A stretch of 64,000 nucleotides of DNA from Maratus speciosus (GCA_963932465.1 OZ010796.1:77334974-77398973); one strand, 5' to 3'; positions 1 through 13,310 are shown, counted from the stretch's first letter. Program-made: numbers and translations. Notes: a model not told the origin generated them from the letters alone.

Positions 1-2560
1 AATAAATTGCTTTCTTTTTATCTGATCTTAATTTTTGGGGTGCTTTTTCCATTTAGTTATTCTCCCGTTTCTCCATTCCAGTTAAGATGATGAGCCAGTC
101 TAGGGTCCCGTAGAGCCCGTTTCAGGGCTCCTTGAACTTTTTATGTGCCATGCATTTTCACCCCCTAATTTTCTCACCTTCCCAGGCGTAATTTTAAAAT
201 TGAGTCTTGGACTCTTCTCCCTAGACTAACACCCACATATTTTATTGGGGCCCTAGGGCCCTTTCTTAAGCATTTCTCCAATTTTTTATGCATTCCTTTC
301 AAATTATATTCATTTAAAAATATAAATTCATACAAAATTGGATTAAATTAGACATGAAATGAAAATTGAAATGTTAGTTCTAGAGTTGATATTGATACCT
401 GCGATTTTTTAATTAAGTTTGAAGTTAACTGTATAGTAAGTACTGCTTACACTCTTTTAATTAACTCAACTTTATTTTTTGTACTTAAAGATTGTAAGAA
501 GTATCTTGTAATCGATATCACTGCCCTTTTTTTCCCCTGTTTCTATGACTTAGAAATGAAAGAAAGTAAATTTATATATTTTTCAATAAATTTTATTTCG
601 CCCTTGCTAACAAGCCTAATTTTAGCGGTGGATTTGAAATAATTGCGATTCAAATTAAAGAATTGTAAAGACAGTTTTTTGAACTTCATGAAATTCAAAA
701 TTCCCATTAAAATATTACAAAAGAGTGTTTTTCTTTTCTTTTCTTTTCTTTTTTTACTTTTTATGAGCATATTTATTTTCCCAAACATTGGAGATAGATA
801 ATAAATATTTAGAAAGCTAAAGTTATATTTGATCATTTGTACTAAGACTGGAAGTACTGCCTACAGGATTTCACTTCAGTAGGAAAGAATTTTTTGAATA
901 AAATAAATACTGTAATGCAAGTGTGTTTTCCGAAAATATTTAATAAAAATAAAAATAAACAAACCATAGATTTATTTATTTATTGAAGAAGAAATTTGAA
1001 AGAGATCTAAAACTAGAAGAGGAAGAAGGGTTGGGGCGAGGGGCAGTATGGTTAGTTCTCAACCTGAAAATATTTCTGCCCTACATATTCGAGTATCGAT
1101 TTAAAATAATTGTTGATTAGTGATTCTCCGCTTCTTTTTTAAGCTCAACTTTTTTGAATAAAACAATAAATCGCAAAATTTTCATACATCTTTCTCTGGA
1201 TATTCTCCATTAATAATAAATTTGTCCTGCCATACAAAATGCAGCTTGTAGCATTTTTGCTTTTGTAAAGATTTCCATTACCGCTCCACCATAACTAAAA
1301 CTAATGAGTTGATATAGCTTGACTGTAATCGTACAACTGTCATCACAAAAAGAGAAAATTTATCGTGAGCAGAGGGTGATTCTTTGAAACCTGAATGCTG
1401 AAGGAATAGCATACACCATCGTTTCACATACCGGCCGCTTATATAACCGATTACTTACTATCCTGTCATTGTTATGCCTTGGGGTCTTTTCTACTACGTC
1501 CAAATCATTCTTTTGCTGTCTTTATTATAGCATCACAGATGGTAAAAATCTGTGGAATCACAATTAGAAGGAATTGGAATATCAAAAGCATTATTCAGAA
1601 AAAAGAGGAAAGGATTTGCATTGCGAATGTCATCCATAACTAATTGAAAACTATTTCGTAGCTCTTCTCAATTCAAAGTAAGAGTTCTGCATCGGATCAG
1701 TAACGCACTGTTATTTGAACCCGACTTGTTTTTGACTTTTGCAGGTCGGGCTAGGGTTGATTGATTTTCAACTAAATGTCCAAAATATTTTTTCAGGTTA
1801 AAATCTATATATAATAGGGTTTTCGAAAATTGGATATATTTAGTGAACACTTTCAATTTCCAACACTTTTATATTTTACGCTTTTTCCTCTGAATAGTGG
1901 ATACCACCAAATTTACAGATACATAAAGTGCGTGTGCACATAAGTTATTACGAATACTTTTTTGTATGGTGTATCAATAACGAAATGTTGGCAATATTTT
2001 TCATATTCCAAGAGAAGAAAAACAAGTTGGAAATTGTACGTCAAACGTGGCAAATGAGGTGCGTTCCTGCGTTCGTACTGTAACTAGTTTTATAAATATT
2101 CAGATTTTGGTGCAACAGCTGTTGCACTCTTATGCAAAAAATGCCTGAATACAAAATTTATTACGATTCTATATATTTAATTCAGTAATACGGAAATAAT
2201 ATGACTATCTTAAATAGGACGTCATCACCATGGCAACTTATAATCATTACCTATTATGGGATATCATTGAATTAATTATGTATGATAGGATTTAATAGAA
2301 GGAAGAAAACTTTTAATAATATCTTAAGTTTTGATTCGATTTTCATAAAATTTGAAACAACTCGACAAAATTCTAGACCGATTATCTATATAAATTTCAA
2401 ACCATTCGGTTGGGTAGTTTTTGCGCTGCTATATGCGGCATTCAGACGGAACCGACGATGACTGTAGGTGCTACGTATTTATATAATTACATTTTCTCAT
2501 AGACCATAATATAATGGAATACTTTTGAATGTCTCTATAAATAAACTAAAAACTTCGTAA
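1..2560. other. AT-rich stretch, no gene seen
   Basis: No open frame here resembles a known protein, and I see no paired splice sites around a conserved motif. The sequence is AT-rich with short homopolymers, including a CTTTT-type pyrimidine tract near 730-760. It is probably intergenic or intronic DNA with old repeat fragments that have no second copy in the window. Confidence 0.5.
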
Positions 2561-3250
2561 TTAAATGACGTTTTCTATTTTTTGATAAAGCGAAAATATC
2601 TGTTAGAAAATACAATCAAAGTTAGCGTTTTGAATCGGATTTTTCGAAGCGATAGCATAGGAAAGGAGAAAAAGCTGTCGTCACGTGACAAAAATCTCTT
2701 GTAACTCAATAAGTAATTTATTTATCAAAAAATGGAAAACGCTATTTGTTTTCAAATCGCTTCAATAGTCATACCTGTTATTTTTATGCTATTATAGTTA
2801 AAAATGAGTCAAAAAATTTGTCAGAAAGTTTTGCTTTGAGGAGCAGGGAATTTGAGAACCAGACATATTCCCAATGATTCCATTATGGCTGTTATTTTTA
2901 CAAAACATATTGCCTACCTGACACATTCATGGCTTTGACATCTCTAAGCTTAAGCCTGGCCTCTGACACAATGTAACTGTTTGATGGGGATCTGATCTCG
3001 ACGGATTTTTGTACTGATGTTGTCAAACTAGCATCGGCTTCTGTGTCACATTTATACTTAAATCGTTTCTCAAGTGCACTGCTCAACAAGCCCGAAAATT
3101 TCTGACACATTTACATTTCATTTTTAAACGTAAAAACAACACAAGATTGGCAGGGATGGAAGCGATTTCTAATCGAAATGAGTTTTTCGTTTTTTGATAA
3201 ATAAATTGATAAGTAGTGTCTATGAGCAATAAATGCTGATATTCCGTTTT
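2560..3250. repeat. Dispersed repeat F, copy 1, with a possible transposase fragment
   Basis: The segment 2560-2860 is the reverse complement of 25800-26340; shared stretches include the CACGTGAC block followed by a TTTTTCTCC block and a ttgataaataaatta block. A related block recurs in opposite orientation at 3150-3215, so the ends of this copy look inverted. Between them, 2898-3110 on the minus strand is open for 70 residues (motifs ALEKRFKYKCD and ASLTTSVQ). That composition is reminiscent of the middle of hAT-type transposases, but I cannot confirm it; it may be one captured exon. A shorter relative lies near 42470-42530. Confidence 0.4.
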
Positions 3251-3279
3251 CAATTGTGGTATGCTTCTTTACCATTTTT

Positions 3280-4160
3280 TCCCATATTATTTGGTGTATC
3301 TAAATTTAGAACAGCCCTGGTACTCTAGTGTTTTTAGTGATTATTTAAAAGTCAGGATTCACCTCAGCTCATAAATACTGCGCTCCGAAGACCTGCGGAA
3401 CAGCGCTTCTGAAATAGGAAGCCTAAATTGTCTTTTTCTATTCCTCCGATCTACTATCTTTTGCGTCTTTCTTCCGAAGGCCTTACATATTTGATGTAGC
3501 GTGTCGTACACATAGGAGCATACTTCCATCTCGTGCTCACAAATCTGTCTCAGTCCGTTTTCTGTCTCAGTATTTAAAAATGGTGACGAGGAATGCCGGA
3601 ATTATTCGCAACAGTATCTGCTGTTTTTACTCGCTGCTTTTTGTTCATGTTTGTAAAATATTCTTAATGATCAACTTATTAGCTCCTCGCGTTGCTTAAT
3701 TTGCACTGAAGCTCATAGGAACGCAGCTCCAGTACTTCTTAATTTTTAATTAATATTTAAATGTTAGTCGGAACCCACCAGAGTTTATAAACAATGCTCA
3801 CATAATCCCCGAGTGTTCTGTCGATACAAAGAAATCCTTGGTGAATACGATTTTTGGAAATTTTCCCACTCCCTGATTTCATTCTTTTTGCTCTCTTTAT
3901 TTATTAGATTTTATTATATAGAAATGAATATTAGATGTAGTAAAAATATATTTTGTTATATACGAATATAAATATATATATATATATATTCTGAAAAAAA
4001 AGAAATTGCTTTAAATTTTTTAAATACTTTTTGAAATAAAAAAAAAATGTGAATACAAGGGGGGGGGGGGGTTGCACTAAAGTTTTTATTGGTGCAAAAT
4101 GTTAGAGCTCATGTACGTTTTTTGTTATAAATTAAGCCCTGTATGTATATATATAGATAG
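3280..4160 (+). repeat. Dispersed repeat H, copy 1
   Basis: This segment aligns by eye along its length with 45060-46510. Shared landmarks in the same order are a GAAGCATACTTC/GGAGCATACTTCC block, GAATGCC, a 'tgcttaatttgcactgaagctca'-like block, 'tttattagatt' and 'aattaagccctg'. Copy 1 lacks the two short elements that interrupt copy 2, so it serves as the empty reference. No coding capacity is evident. A (TA)n tract at about 3970-3990 and a run of 13 G at 4059-4071 lie inside it. Confidence 0.5.
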
Positions 4161-4639
4161 ATATGTATATATCATACAAAAAGCTTCACAAAAGAATTCA
4201 AATATTTTTCTGCCTATAGATGGTAATTGCTAAAAATTGATTCACAAATGTGTTATACGTTTTCCAAATTATTTACTTAGACTCACCTTATTACAGTGTG
4301 AAATTTTGTTAGAGTATTCTGGATGTGTTGGAAAGTCTTTCATAATCTATGCTTTATGCATAATTTTTGTTTCCTTTTACTTACTGTAAATAAATTGAAA
4401 ACAAAATATGCAAAATTGTTTAAATGCCCAAGATTTTACTCAGGCTCCAAAATATTTGAATACATGTAATATATTTTAAAATAAAAATCAGTCATTCACA
4501 GCATTTTGGTAAAGTGTCTTTTACGTGATTAACCTACACGTTAAGCTATCTAAAAAACGCGAAATGAACAATTAAATAAAACAAAGAAATCAAAGACATT
4601 TATCATTCACTTTTTCATAAATTAAGAAAGAAAGTTGCC

Positions 4640-4914
4640 ACAGTATTACTAGTAAGCGGGAAAAAAATCTCAATTGATACGACTAGGAAAGAATGAAATA
4701 CAGACCCGGTTGGGGCCGAATCTCGAGAAAAAATTTAAGGCCTCATCCGTACTGGCAGGGCTGATTCTGAGTAGAAATTTTATTCCTCTGCTTAGTTGCA
4801 ACATACCTAAATTAAGAAAAAAAAAACTTATAGGGTACAGCAGGCTTCAGGGGCTTCGTCAGAGAAATTAATTCAAAAATGGGCACCGCAAGACAAAAAG
4901 TTTGGGAACCACTG
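4640..4914. mobile_element. Right end of a hAT-like element
   Basis: The sequence ends with AAAGTTTGGGAACCACTG. Its reverse complement, CAGTGGTTCCCAAACTTT, is a widespread hAT transposon terminus (established knowledge). The matching left end is not visible upstream, so the copy is truncated or its left end has decayed. The 65-residue frame at 4674-4871 lies inside it and is not recognisable. Confidence 0.45.
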
Positions 4915-5610
4915 ATTTAAAACACAGAATTTGATTTTTGGAAAAATGCTGTATTTTCTCTCTCTCTCTCTGTCTCTCTCTCACACACACAAAAATAAAT
5001 AAATAAATAAAATAAAAATATTATTCGAGAACTTGACTAAAGGTATCAGATATCTGTTGCCCCTTTTTTTTCTTCTCCCTGTCTCTCTTTCTATTTTCTT
5101 TTTTGTTGCATTATCTGCAAAGCCTGGTTCTTTGTTCTTACATTTTTTGTATATGATATAAATTTAATAAATAAATGGTATAGTTTATGGAGAGAAAAGA
5201 AAAAAAATTGTGTAAACTTAATCTAAATAAGTAAAAAATAAAAAAGTAACAAAGTTTAAAAGCTTGTTAGCTAAAGGTGTTTTGCTAATGTACTTTGTTA
5301 AAGAAATTGGACAATTTGATTTTTCTCATAAAATAGTAATTAATGAAATTCTATATTCTTAATATATTCAACATTGTTTAAAGGTATTTGTAACTAATGT
5401 AAATCTTTCTGTCAAAATACCGCTAATATATATTTATTTATTTATTTTATTTTCATTTAATGAAAATAAACTTGAAATAATATATATTATCAGAATATAT
5501 AGATATATATACCTTTTGACTACAAGAGTTCAATGTTCCGTTTTACCACATACGAAACCAAAAGTCAAATTTTTTTCTATGGCATTTTTCTTTTTGGCAA
5601 GTGAGAACAA

Positions 5611-5646
<36 letters not shown>

Positions 5647-6500
5647 GAAAGAAAGAAACCGGAGCGAAATTTGAGAAAATAATATTATCTACCGAAAAAT
5701 AAAAAATACATTATAATTTTATAAACTACGAAAAAATAAAAGAAAAAAAATGCTAAATTTTCTTCCCTTTTACCGCGAATCAAATCAAAAAAGGGAAGAA
5801 AATTCTTTTTCCAGCAAAATAGACATTATTCAAAGTTGTGTTCTTTCGATTAGTGACTGGTTTTAGTTGTCAAATTGTCGTTATGTTAATTGTCTAACTA
5901 AAGGAGGGTTTCTTTTCAGTAGAGTGGATGTTGCCCATGGAAGTAAGGTGTTGCCTCAGGCAAAGACTGCTTGTATCTTCTTTTCTTCAGGTCATATGAG
6001 AGGTTGTGATCAATATTAGGAAGCCAGAATAAGCTTATCTTTATCTCCAGGAATCTTGTCTGTGATTCGCACTCGTTTGTGTTTTCCTGAATTTTGGTTT
6101 GAATATTTTTTTCCTGGTTAAATTTTAGATTTTTTTTTTTTTTTTTTTTTTTTAAATAAATGTTACTTGGCACTAAAATTGTCCTTAATGAATTTCTCTT
6201 AAAAACAATAAACTACTAAGCTGTTATATTAAAATTTGAATCATTAATTTTCTTATGACGTAACTCTTTTTTTTATATATATATATAAGTGTGTGGGGGA
6301 GAAAGCATAGCATATGGGAAGCAGAGAGCGCAAGGGAAACACCCGCACTCTCTTACTAAATCTTTGAAAATTGTTTTGGTCAAAAAGAATTTGGGTGACT
6401 TACGGCCAATTTTAATCATTATTTCATCATCAGCCAATTTTAATCATTGCCCGGGACAGCTCCCTGCATGCCCCTGCATTAATCAGGCACTGATAATACA
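4915..6500. other. Simple-sequence-rich stretch, no gene
   Basis: It holds (TC)n followed by (AC)n near 4957-4992, poly(A) plus (GAAA)n at about 5610-5657, a poly(T) tract near 6129-6153 and (TA)n at 6276-6288. No coding frame here is convincing. Confidence 0.5.
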
Positions 6501-6529
6501 CAAGTCTAGTCTTAGAAGTACACAACTAG

Positions 6530-6860
6530 ATGCTTACTATAGAATATAATGTACAAGGCATTTACCATTCATTTATAGTGACATACAAAATAATTGGGTT
6601 ACAGTATTGCCTGTGGATCATAATTGCCGAAAGGATATTTTCCATTGTATATGCGTTTTTATTTTCTAACACTGGTGAGAAATATTTAAGAATTCAGTTC
6701 TGCAATCTTTTAACTTACGTAAGTATACTCGTATTTTCATGTAAATGATATAAGTATTCAGATTTACCATGGCATGTTCGGTATTGAAAATGAAATGTGT
6801 GGTATTTATAGTTCATTTACAGGGGCACTCAAAATAATTCCATTACATTAGAATCTATGG
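6530..6860 (+). repeat. Fragment related to the 7.5-8.1 kb inverted-repeat element
   Basis: The stretch ending near 6850 repeats the 'ccatggcatgttcggtattg' block and the 'ctcaaaataattccattaca' block found at 8031-8110. A second partial copy runs through 6950-7250 and is split by the short element at 7002-7173. These look like broken copies of one nonautonomous DNA element. Confidence 0.4.
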
Positions 6861-7001
6861 GAAATAATCTTTTTGTTGTATTTTAATGACATTATAATAT
6901 TTTAAACATACTGAAATGAATACATAACGCGGCAGTGCATTACAAGATGCCTACTATAAAATACGGTATGATTTATCATTCATTTACAAAGACACACAAG
7001 A

Positions 7002-7173
7002 GCAGTGTTGAATTCAGGGGGTGGTCCGGGGGCGGCATTCACCACGGAGCAGTGAGCTGTCCCCCCCCCACCCCCCGGAAGTTTTGAGATTTTGTGTTTT
7101 CAATAGTCAAAAAGTGCAATCCCCCCACAATAACATAAACCACGCCCGGATAAAAGTGTCTGAATTCAACACT
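7002..7173. mobile_element. 172-bp nonautonomous element with 8-bp TSD
   Basis: The ends are inverted: GCAGTGTTGAATTCAG at the left and CTGAATTCAACACT at the right. A perfect direct repeat ACACAAGA lies on both sides (6994-7001 and 7174-7181), which is the size expected for hAT-type insertion. The interior is GC-rich with poly(C) and encodes nothing. The terminus AGTGTTGA resembles the element at 24199-24564. Confidence 0.75.
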
Positions 7174-7499
7174 ACACAAGATAATTCAATTACAGCATTG
7201 TCTGTGACAATAATTGCTGAACACAGAATTCTAAGCCTAATTTAAGTATTAATCTTAGAATTCTGTGTTGCTGAAAATGCGTTTTTACCTTTAGCAGGCG
7301 TTTTTAAATTACAAAATTTTGCAATATTCCTTTTTTTTTTTGCAGAAATTCTAGAAAAGATATGTACAGCGCACAAAAGAACGGTCTATGGGTAAAATTC
7401 GTTTGCAATGTATTTTTATAATGCCATAATGTAACGGAATTCTTAATTTCAATGAGATTAATATTGTCAAACATTATTCAAAACCCTCTTCAAAAGGTT

Positions 7500-8125
7500 T
7501 TCCCCATAGGCAGGAATGCAACCGAATTCTTTTAAATGTCCCTGGTAATGGAACTGCTATGCACTTCATTTTCAATATCGAACAAGCCATAGTGAATATC
7601 AATAACATATATCAATTTCATGACGATCTGACGGCATTTACGTGAGTTAGAGATCAGACAGACGGCAGACAAATCGAATACAAAAACACTTTTCAACTAT
7701 ATTGGAAGGTGTTAAAAAGCGTAATCGACAGATTTTTTTTTTCTCGCGTCTACAGAGTGACTAACATTAAAATGAAAATGTTAATTTCTTCAAAGATTAC
7801 AATCATTACATCAATTACATTTTTTCTATCTTAACCACTCTGAAGCATAAATAAATATGCAAACATGGCAGATTTTAATTTTGGATGCCTGAAATTAATT
7901 TTTTAAAACTTTCCATCGTAGCTGAAAAGTGATTATGCATACGGTTTGTCTGTCTGCCATCTGTCGTAGCTCTAACTCGCGTAAATGTAGTCAGATCATC
8001 ATGAAACTGATATATGTTATTGATATTCACCATGGCATGTTCGGTATTGAAATTGAAACGTGTAGCAGTTACACCTTTTTTACAGGGAAACTCAAAAGAA
8101 TTCCATTACATTACGGTCTACGGAG
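7500..8125. mobile_element. Inverted-repeat element with ~180-bp arms
   Basis: The left arm, about 7500-7685, and the right arm, about 7930-8125, are reverse complements with scattered mismatches; both hold the 'gatctgac/gtcagatc' block and the 'cagacagac/gtctgtctg' block. The ~240-bp loop has no coding capacity. It is probably a nonautonomous DNA transposon with long terminal inverted repeats. No clear TSD was found. Confidence 0.5.
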
Positions 8126-8175
8126 AAAAATCTGACCCAGTCGAACCCTACTGACACACACAGTATCAAAAAAAG

Positions 8176-9090
8176 AAAAGTGCCCAGTTAAACTAATAGC
8201 ATTGAGCTCACAGTCTATTCACACTAATTGTAAATTATACTTTTATTTCAAAGAATAATACCTTTCGAAAAATAAATTAAGGGGGGATTAGCCTCCTCCC
8301 TATTTCACATCTTTATACTTAACCAATGAGCCCCCAAATCTCACCAGGGAAGCGTCTTATCAGAATAAACCGATATACAAAATTTGAAGCAAATCGGATA
8401 AAAATATATCCATTTATCTAAATTAAGGGGATATTACACCCCCCCCCCTGATCCCCCTTTTATACTTAAACTATCAATCTCCAAATCTAATCAGGGAAGT
8501 GCCTTATCGGAATAAACCGGTATACCAAATTTGAAGCAAATCGGATACGAAAACTCATCTTTGTAAATTAAGGGGTATTACACCCCCCCCCCCCCCGATT
8601 CCCCCTTTATACTTAAACAATGAACCTTCAAAACTAATCAGGGAAGCGCCTTATCAGAAATAACCGGTATACCAAAATTGAAGCAAATCTGATAATTCTG
8701 CACGGAAAACCCATTTATCTAAGTTAAGGGTGGATTAGACCCCCCCCCCGTACCCTCCCTTATACTTAACCAATGAACCCCAAAACTAATAAGGGAAGCG
8801 CCATACCGTTATAAACCGGTATACCAAATGTGAAGCAAATCGGATAAGAAAACACATTTTTTAAATTAAGGGGATAGTACCCCTCCGATTCCCCTTTATA
8901 CTTAACCAATGAACCCCCAAAACTAATCAGGGAAGCGCCTTATGAGAATGAACTGTGAAAGAAAATTGAAGCAAATCGGATATTTCTATCAAGAGTTATC
9001 GCGTTACGTACGTGCATACATACATACATACGTACGGACATACAGAATCTGCGGGCACATTAGCTCTTAGGCTTTGATAGCCTGTGAGCT
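8176..9090. mobile_element. Element G, copy 1, with ~146-bp tandem units
   Basis: The left end contains AGCTCACAGTCTATTC and the right end GATAGCCTGTGAGCT, an imperfect inverted pair. Inside are about five tandem units of roughly 140-150 bp; each has TATACTTAA, then CCAA..CTAATCAGGGAAGCGCC, then 'accggtataccaaatttgaag', then a poly(C) tract. A (CATA)n-like tract TACATACATACATACG precedes the right end. The same order of parts occurs at 35471-37285 with about eleven units. No protein is encoded. Confidence 0.65.
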
Positions 9091-9139
9091 AAAAACTGAA
9101 TATTTCACTTTTTTAAATTTTATAATTGAAATCGCATTA

Positions 9140-12100
9140 CTCAGGGGCAATTCTGAGTAAAAAAATATTTTCTGAAATCCACAGTAAATTTTTTTAAAAA
9201 GTAACAGGAAAAAAAGGGGGTAGGGTGGGGAATCCTCTATTTTTTTCCAGACCGGTTTAACTCTGTTTTCGGTCGGGTCAATTTCAGGTTAAGTGTAGAT
9301 TCCTGCAAGTTTGATTCAGGTTAACGCAATTTTTCTAAAGTTAATTCAGTATCTTGTTTCTGATTAAAAATTATGCCTGCAATAATAAACATAAACGGGT
9401 GAGCTGTTTTCTAAAGAGACTACTGCGTTTTTTCTGCTATCCTGTGACAAAATTTCCATTTTTTTTCACAATCCTCTGAAAAAAATTCTCGTTTTTTTCG
9501 TGGCCCATTGGCGAAATTTACGTTATTTCTAGCAGTTCTTTGACGAAATTACCGCTTATTTGAGCTTTTTGACGAAATTTGCGTTTTCTCTGCAGCCCTT
9601 CGACGAAATTCGCTCTTTTACGATCCTTCGATGAAATTCGCGTTTCTTCCGAGATACTTCGATGAAATTTGAGGATTTTAAGCAGCCTTTTGACAAAATT
9701 CTTTTTTTTACGATCCTCCGACGAAATTCACATTTTTTTCGCGTCCTTCGATGAGATTTGCAGTTTTTCCACAGACTTTGACGAAATTCTCATTTTTCCA
9801 GCGATCCTTTCACGAGATTTGCGTTTCTTCAGCAGCCCTTTGATGAAATTCACGTTTTTCCGCTGCATTTCGACGAAAGTCTCATTTTTACAGCAACCCT
9901 TTGACGAGATTCGCATTTTCCCCAAAATACTTTGGCAAATTAGCGTATTTTAAGTAACTTTTCGACAAAATTCTTTTTTTCCCACAAATTACCGACAAAA
10001 TTTACATTTGCAATCGCAATCCTTCGACGAAATTTGTGTTTTTTACGATGCCTTTTGACGAAATTCATGTTTTTTCTAGTGGTCCTTTGTCAAAATTTGC
10101 GTTTTTCTTTAGTTCTTTGACGAAATTCGTGTTTTTTCTAGAAGACCTAATACAAAATTCGCTTTTTTACACGCAACACTTTGGCGAAATTCGCATTTAT
10201 TACGCGACTCTTTGACAAAATTCCCCTTTTTTGTGAACCTTTGACGAAATTAAGTGTTTTTTTCCGCAACCGTTTCGCGAAATTTGCGCTTTTACGCTAC
10301 CCTTTGATGAAATTCGTGTTTTTTCCAGCTGCCCCTTGACAAAATTAGAGGTTTTTTCCTCAGCCCTTTGACGAAATTCATGTATTTTTTAATATGCCCT
10401 TTGACGAAATTCATGTATTTTTTAATATGCCCTTTGACAAAATTCACGTTTTTTCCCACAGCCTTTTGGCGAAATTCGCATTTCATCCGCGACCATTTGA
10501 CAAAATGATCCTGTTTTCGCGATTCTTTGATGAAATTTGCGTTTTTTTTGCGGCCCTTTGACTAAATAAGTGTTTTTCCTGGCGGCAATTTGACAATATT
10601 CGCATTTTTTCTCTGTGCATTTTGTCGGGTTTTTTTTACTACTGTGTGACAAATTTTGGATTTCTTTTGCAGTCCTTTGGCGAAGTTCGAATTTCTTCCG
10701 CCACTCTTTGACGAGATTTGAGTTTTTCCGCGGCCCTTTGACGAAATTAACAATTTTTGCGCAAGTAGTTCACGAAATTTGCGTTTTTGTGCAATCCTTT
10801 TAATAATTTGTGTTTTTTTCGAGATACTTTGACGAAATTAGCGTTTTTTCAGTAGCATTTTGATAAAATTCTTTTCTTTTTCCAAGATCTTCCACCGAAA
10901 TTCACTTTTTTTTTCGAGATACCTTGACGAAATTAACGTTTTTAAAGCAACATTTTGATAAAATTCTTTTCTTTTTCCGCGATCTTCCGACGAAATCCAC
11001 GTTTTTTCGCGATCCTCCGACGAAATTTGTGTTTTTTACGCTGCCTTTTGACGAAAGTCGTGTTTTTGATAGTGGTCCTTTATCAAAATTCGCGTTCTCG
11101 TTCCGCAGCCCTTTGGGAAAATTAGCATTTCTTGCACGACCCTTTGACAAAAAATCTCTTGTTTCCGCGAACCTCTGACGAAATTTGCATTGTTTTTGCA
11201 GCCCTTTGATGAAATTCGCGATTTTCTGCGGCCTTTTGATGAAATTCGTTTACTTTTCGTGACCGTTTTGCGAACTTTGAGTTTCTATACTGCCTTTTGA
11301 CGAAATTCGTGTTTTTTTATAGCGGCCATTTGACAAAATTCACTTTTTTTCCGAAGCCCTTTGCGAAATTCTCATTTTTCGTGATCTTTTGACGAAATTC
11401 GCCTTTTTTGTACGGCCCTTTCACGAAATTCGAATTTTTCGCGATGTTTTGAAGAAACTGCATTTTTTCTGAGGGCATTTGACAAAATTTGCGTTTTTCC
11501 GCAGCCTTTTGACGAAATTCGTTATCTTTTCGTGATCTTTTGATAAAATTAGCTTTTCTCCGCCGCCCTTCAATGAAATTTGCATTTTTATCTAGCGGCT
11601 CTTTGACGAAGTTCTCATTTTCTTCTCAAAACTTCGACGAAAGCATAAGCATTTTTTAATATCGTTAAGATAGCATTTTTTAAGCAGCATTTTGACTAAA
11701 ATATTTAGTTCACAATTCGCCGTCAAAATTTCCGTTTTTTTTTTTCCTCGATCCTTCGACAAAATTCGCGTTTTATATCCGCGGCCGTTTGACGAAATTC
11801 GTGTTTTTTCTAGCGGCCTTTTCACAAAATTCACGGCTTTTTCTTCGCGGCCGTTTGGCGAAATATTTTTCTGAAACTCTCTATTTATTTAACTCTCGTT
11901 TTTCGAGGTCCTTTAAACAAAATTTACGTTTTTTCCATGGCTGTTTTACGAATTTTTCGTTTTTCCGCAGCCCTATGACGAATTCGAATTTTCCCGCGGC
12001 CCTTTCTAGAAATTTGCTACTTTTTCGTGATATTCGAAAATTTCACTTTTCCGCAATCCTTCGACGAAATTTGCTTTTCCCCCGCGATATTTAGACGAAA

Positions 12101-12690
12101 TTAGCGTTTTTAATTCAGCCTTTTGACGAAATTCGCTTTTTTTCAGGATCCTTTGACGAAATTTACGGGTTTTCTGCGATACTTTGATTAAATTTGCTTG
12201 TTTGCGATCTTTTGACGAAATTCTCGTTTCTTCCGAGTTACCTTGACGAAATTAGCGTTTTCTAAGCATCCTTTTTATAAACTTCATTTTCTTCACGATC
12301 CTGCAACGAAATTCACATTATTTTTGCGATCCTTCGCTAAAATTCACGGACCTTTGATGAAATCCATGTTTTTAATTTGTTTTTCTAGCGACCCTTTGAT
12401 AAAATTCCCGTTTTTTCCCCCGACTCCTTCGGCAAAATTCACTTTTTTTCTGCGATCCTTAGACGAAATTGCTTTTTCTCTGCAATCTTCGACGAAATTT
12501 GCGTTTTTACCGCGATACTTCGACGAAGTTGCCGATTTTTTTCTTCGGACGATTAACAAAACTGATTTTTTTCAGCGACCATCTGTCGAAATTCGCGTCT
12601 TTTTTTATCCCAAATTTTCAGACTGATGATCGATTTTAAAGTGTTTTTGGAACCGAAAGCCGTAAATTTTCGGATGAATCTGAACAGAAT
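9140..12690. repeat. Element with a ~3.2-kb degenerate 33-bp minisatellite, copy 1
   Basis: From about 9470 to 12600 the sequence is a degenerate tandem array of roughly 90-100 units of about 31-36 bp with consensus 'ccctttgacgaaattcgcg' followed by a T-run. Two adjacent units near 10371-10436 are identical 33-mers. The left flank (9140-9240, 'ttctgagtaaaaa' to a G-rich stretch) and the right flank (12600-12690, ending 'gtaaattttcggatgaat') recur around a much shorter array at 13310-13790. Because 33 is a multiple of three, open frames of 60-127 residues with an 11-residue period appear on both strands; these are repeat artefacts rather than genes. Confidence 0.8.
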
Positions 12691-13310
12691 CACCTTTGCA
12701 CATACTGAACAAAATAAAATAATTACTTTTATTAAAAAAGACATATTTTGCTCTCTGTAAATAAAATCCGCTACTGAAGTAATGTTTTCAACCAATTTTC
12801 TTTGTTTCATTCATCAAATCTTGCAGGTAATTACCATCTAGATGGTATTCCAAGTGCTACTCACCTTTTAATTTTTTTTCGGTTAAGAAGAAAATATCGG
12901 ATACTTCGAATTTTTCAGCTACCAGTTTGGGATTTATTTATACAGTGGTGACTTTTATTATCCTTTAAACTGCTGATGTTCATCCAATTGTAAAAAAGCG
13001 TATAAATCAATCTTTTGTTTTATAAGGGGTTGTATATATATATATTTAAATATGATTTTTTTTATATGGCCCCTGGGTCCTAATACCTTATATTTACAAA
13101 AATATTGTTCTACATCTAGGAAGGAAATTAAAAAAATCCCCACTTGCGATATTATGACACTTTCAGTTTTATGAAATTTCAATGTTTTTACCTGCACTAA
13201 AAGTATTTCTTTCCTTTTTTAGTACCAGAAAACACTGAAATATATCGTTTTGAAAGAAGGGAAGGGGTGCCTAAAGAAATATAGCCTAGGGGTAAAAAGG
13301 TAGTTCAAGT
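12690..13310. other. Spacer between the two minisatellite elements
   Basis: No gene is seen. It is AT-rich with a (TA)n tract near 13034-13046. Confidence 0.5.

Noticed and set aside
2898..3110. Stand-alone gene on the minus strand (70 residues)
   Set aside because: It has no flanking exons I can join and lies inside dispersed repeat F; kept only as a possible transposase fragment in that entry.
7021..7245. 74-residue frame
   Set aside because: It spans the boundary between a MITE and its host repeat, so it is chimeric by chance.
12243..12626. 127-residue plus-strand open frame
   Set aside because: It lies wholly in the 33-bp minisatellite, is a degenerate F-rich repeat with an 11-residue period, and has an overlapping minus-strand frame of the same kind.
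9140..12690. CRISPR-like array of 33-bp repeats
   Set aside because: Units are contiguous without unique spacers and diverge freely; the genome is eukaryotic.
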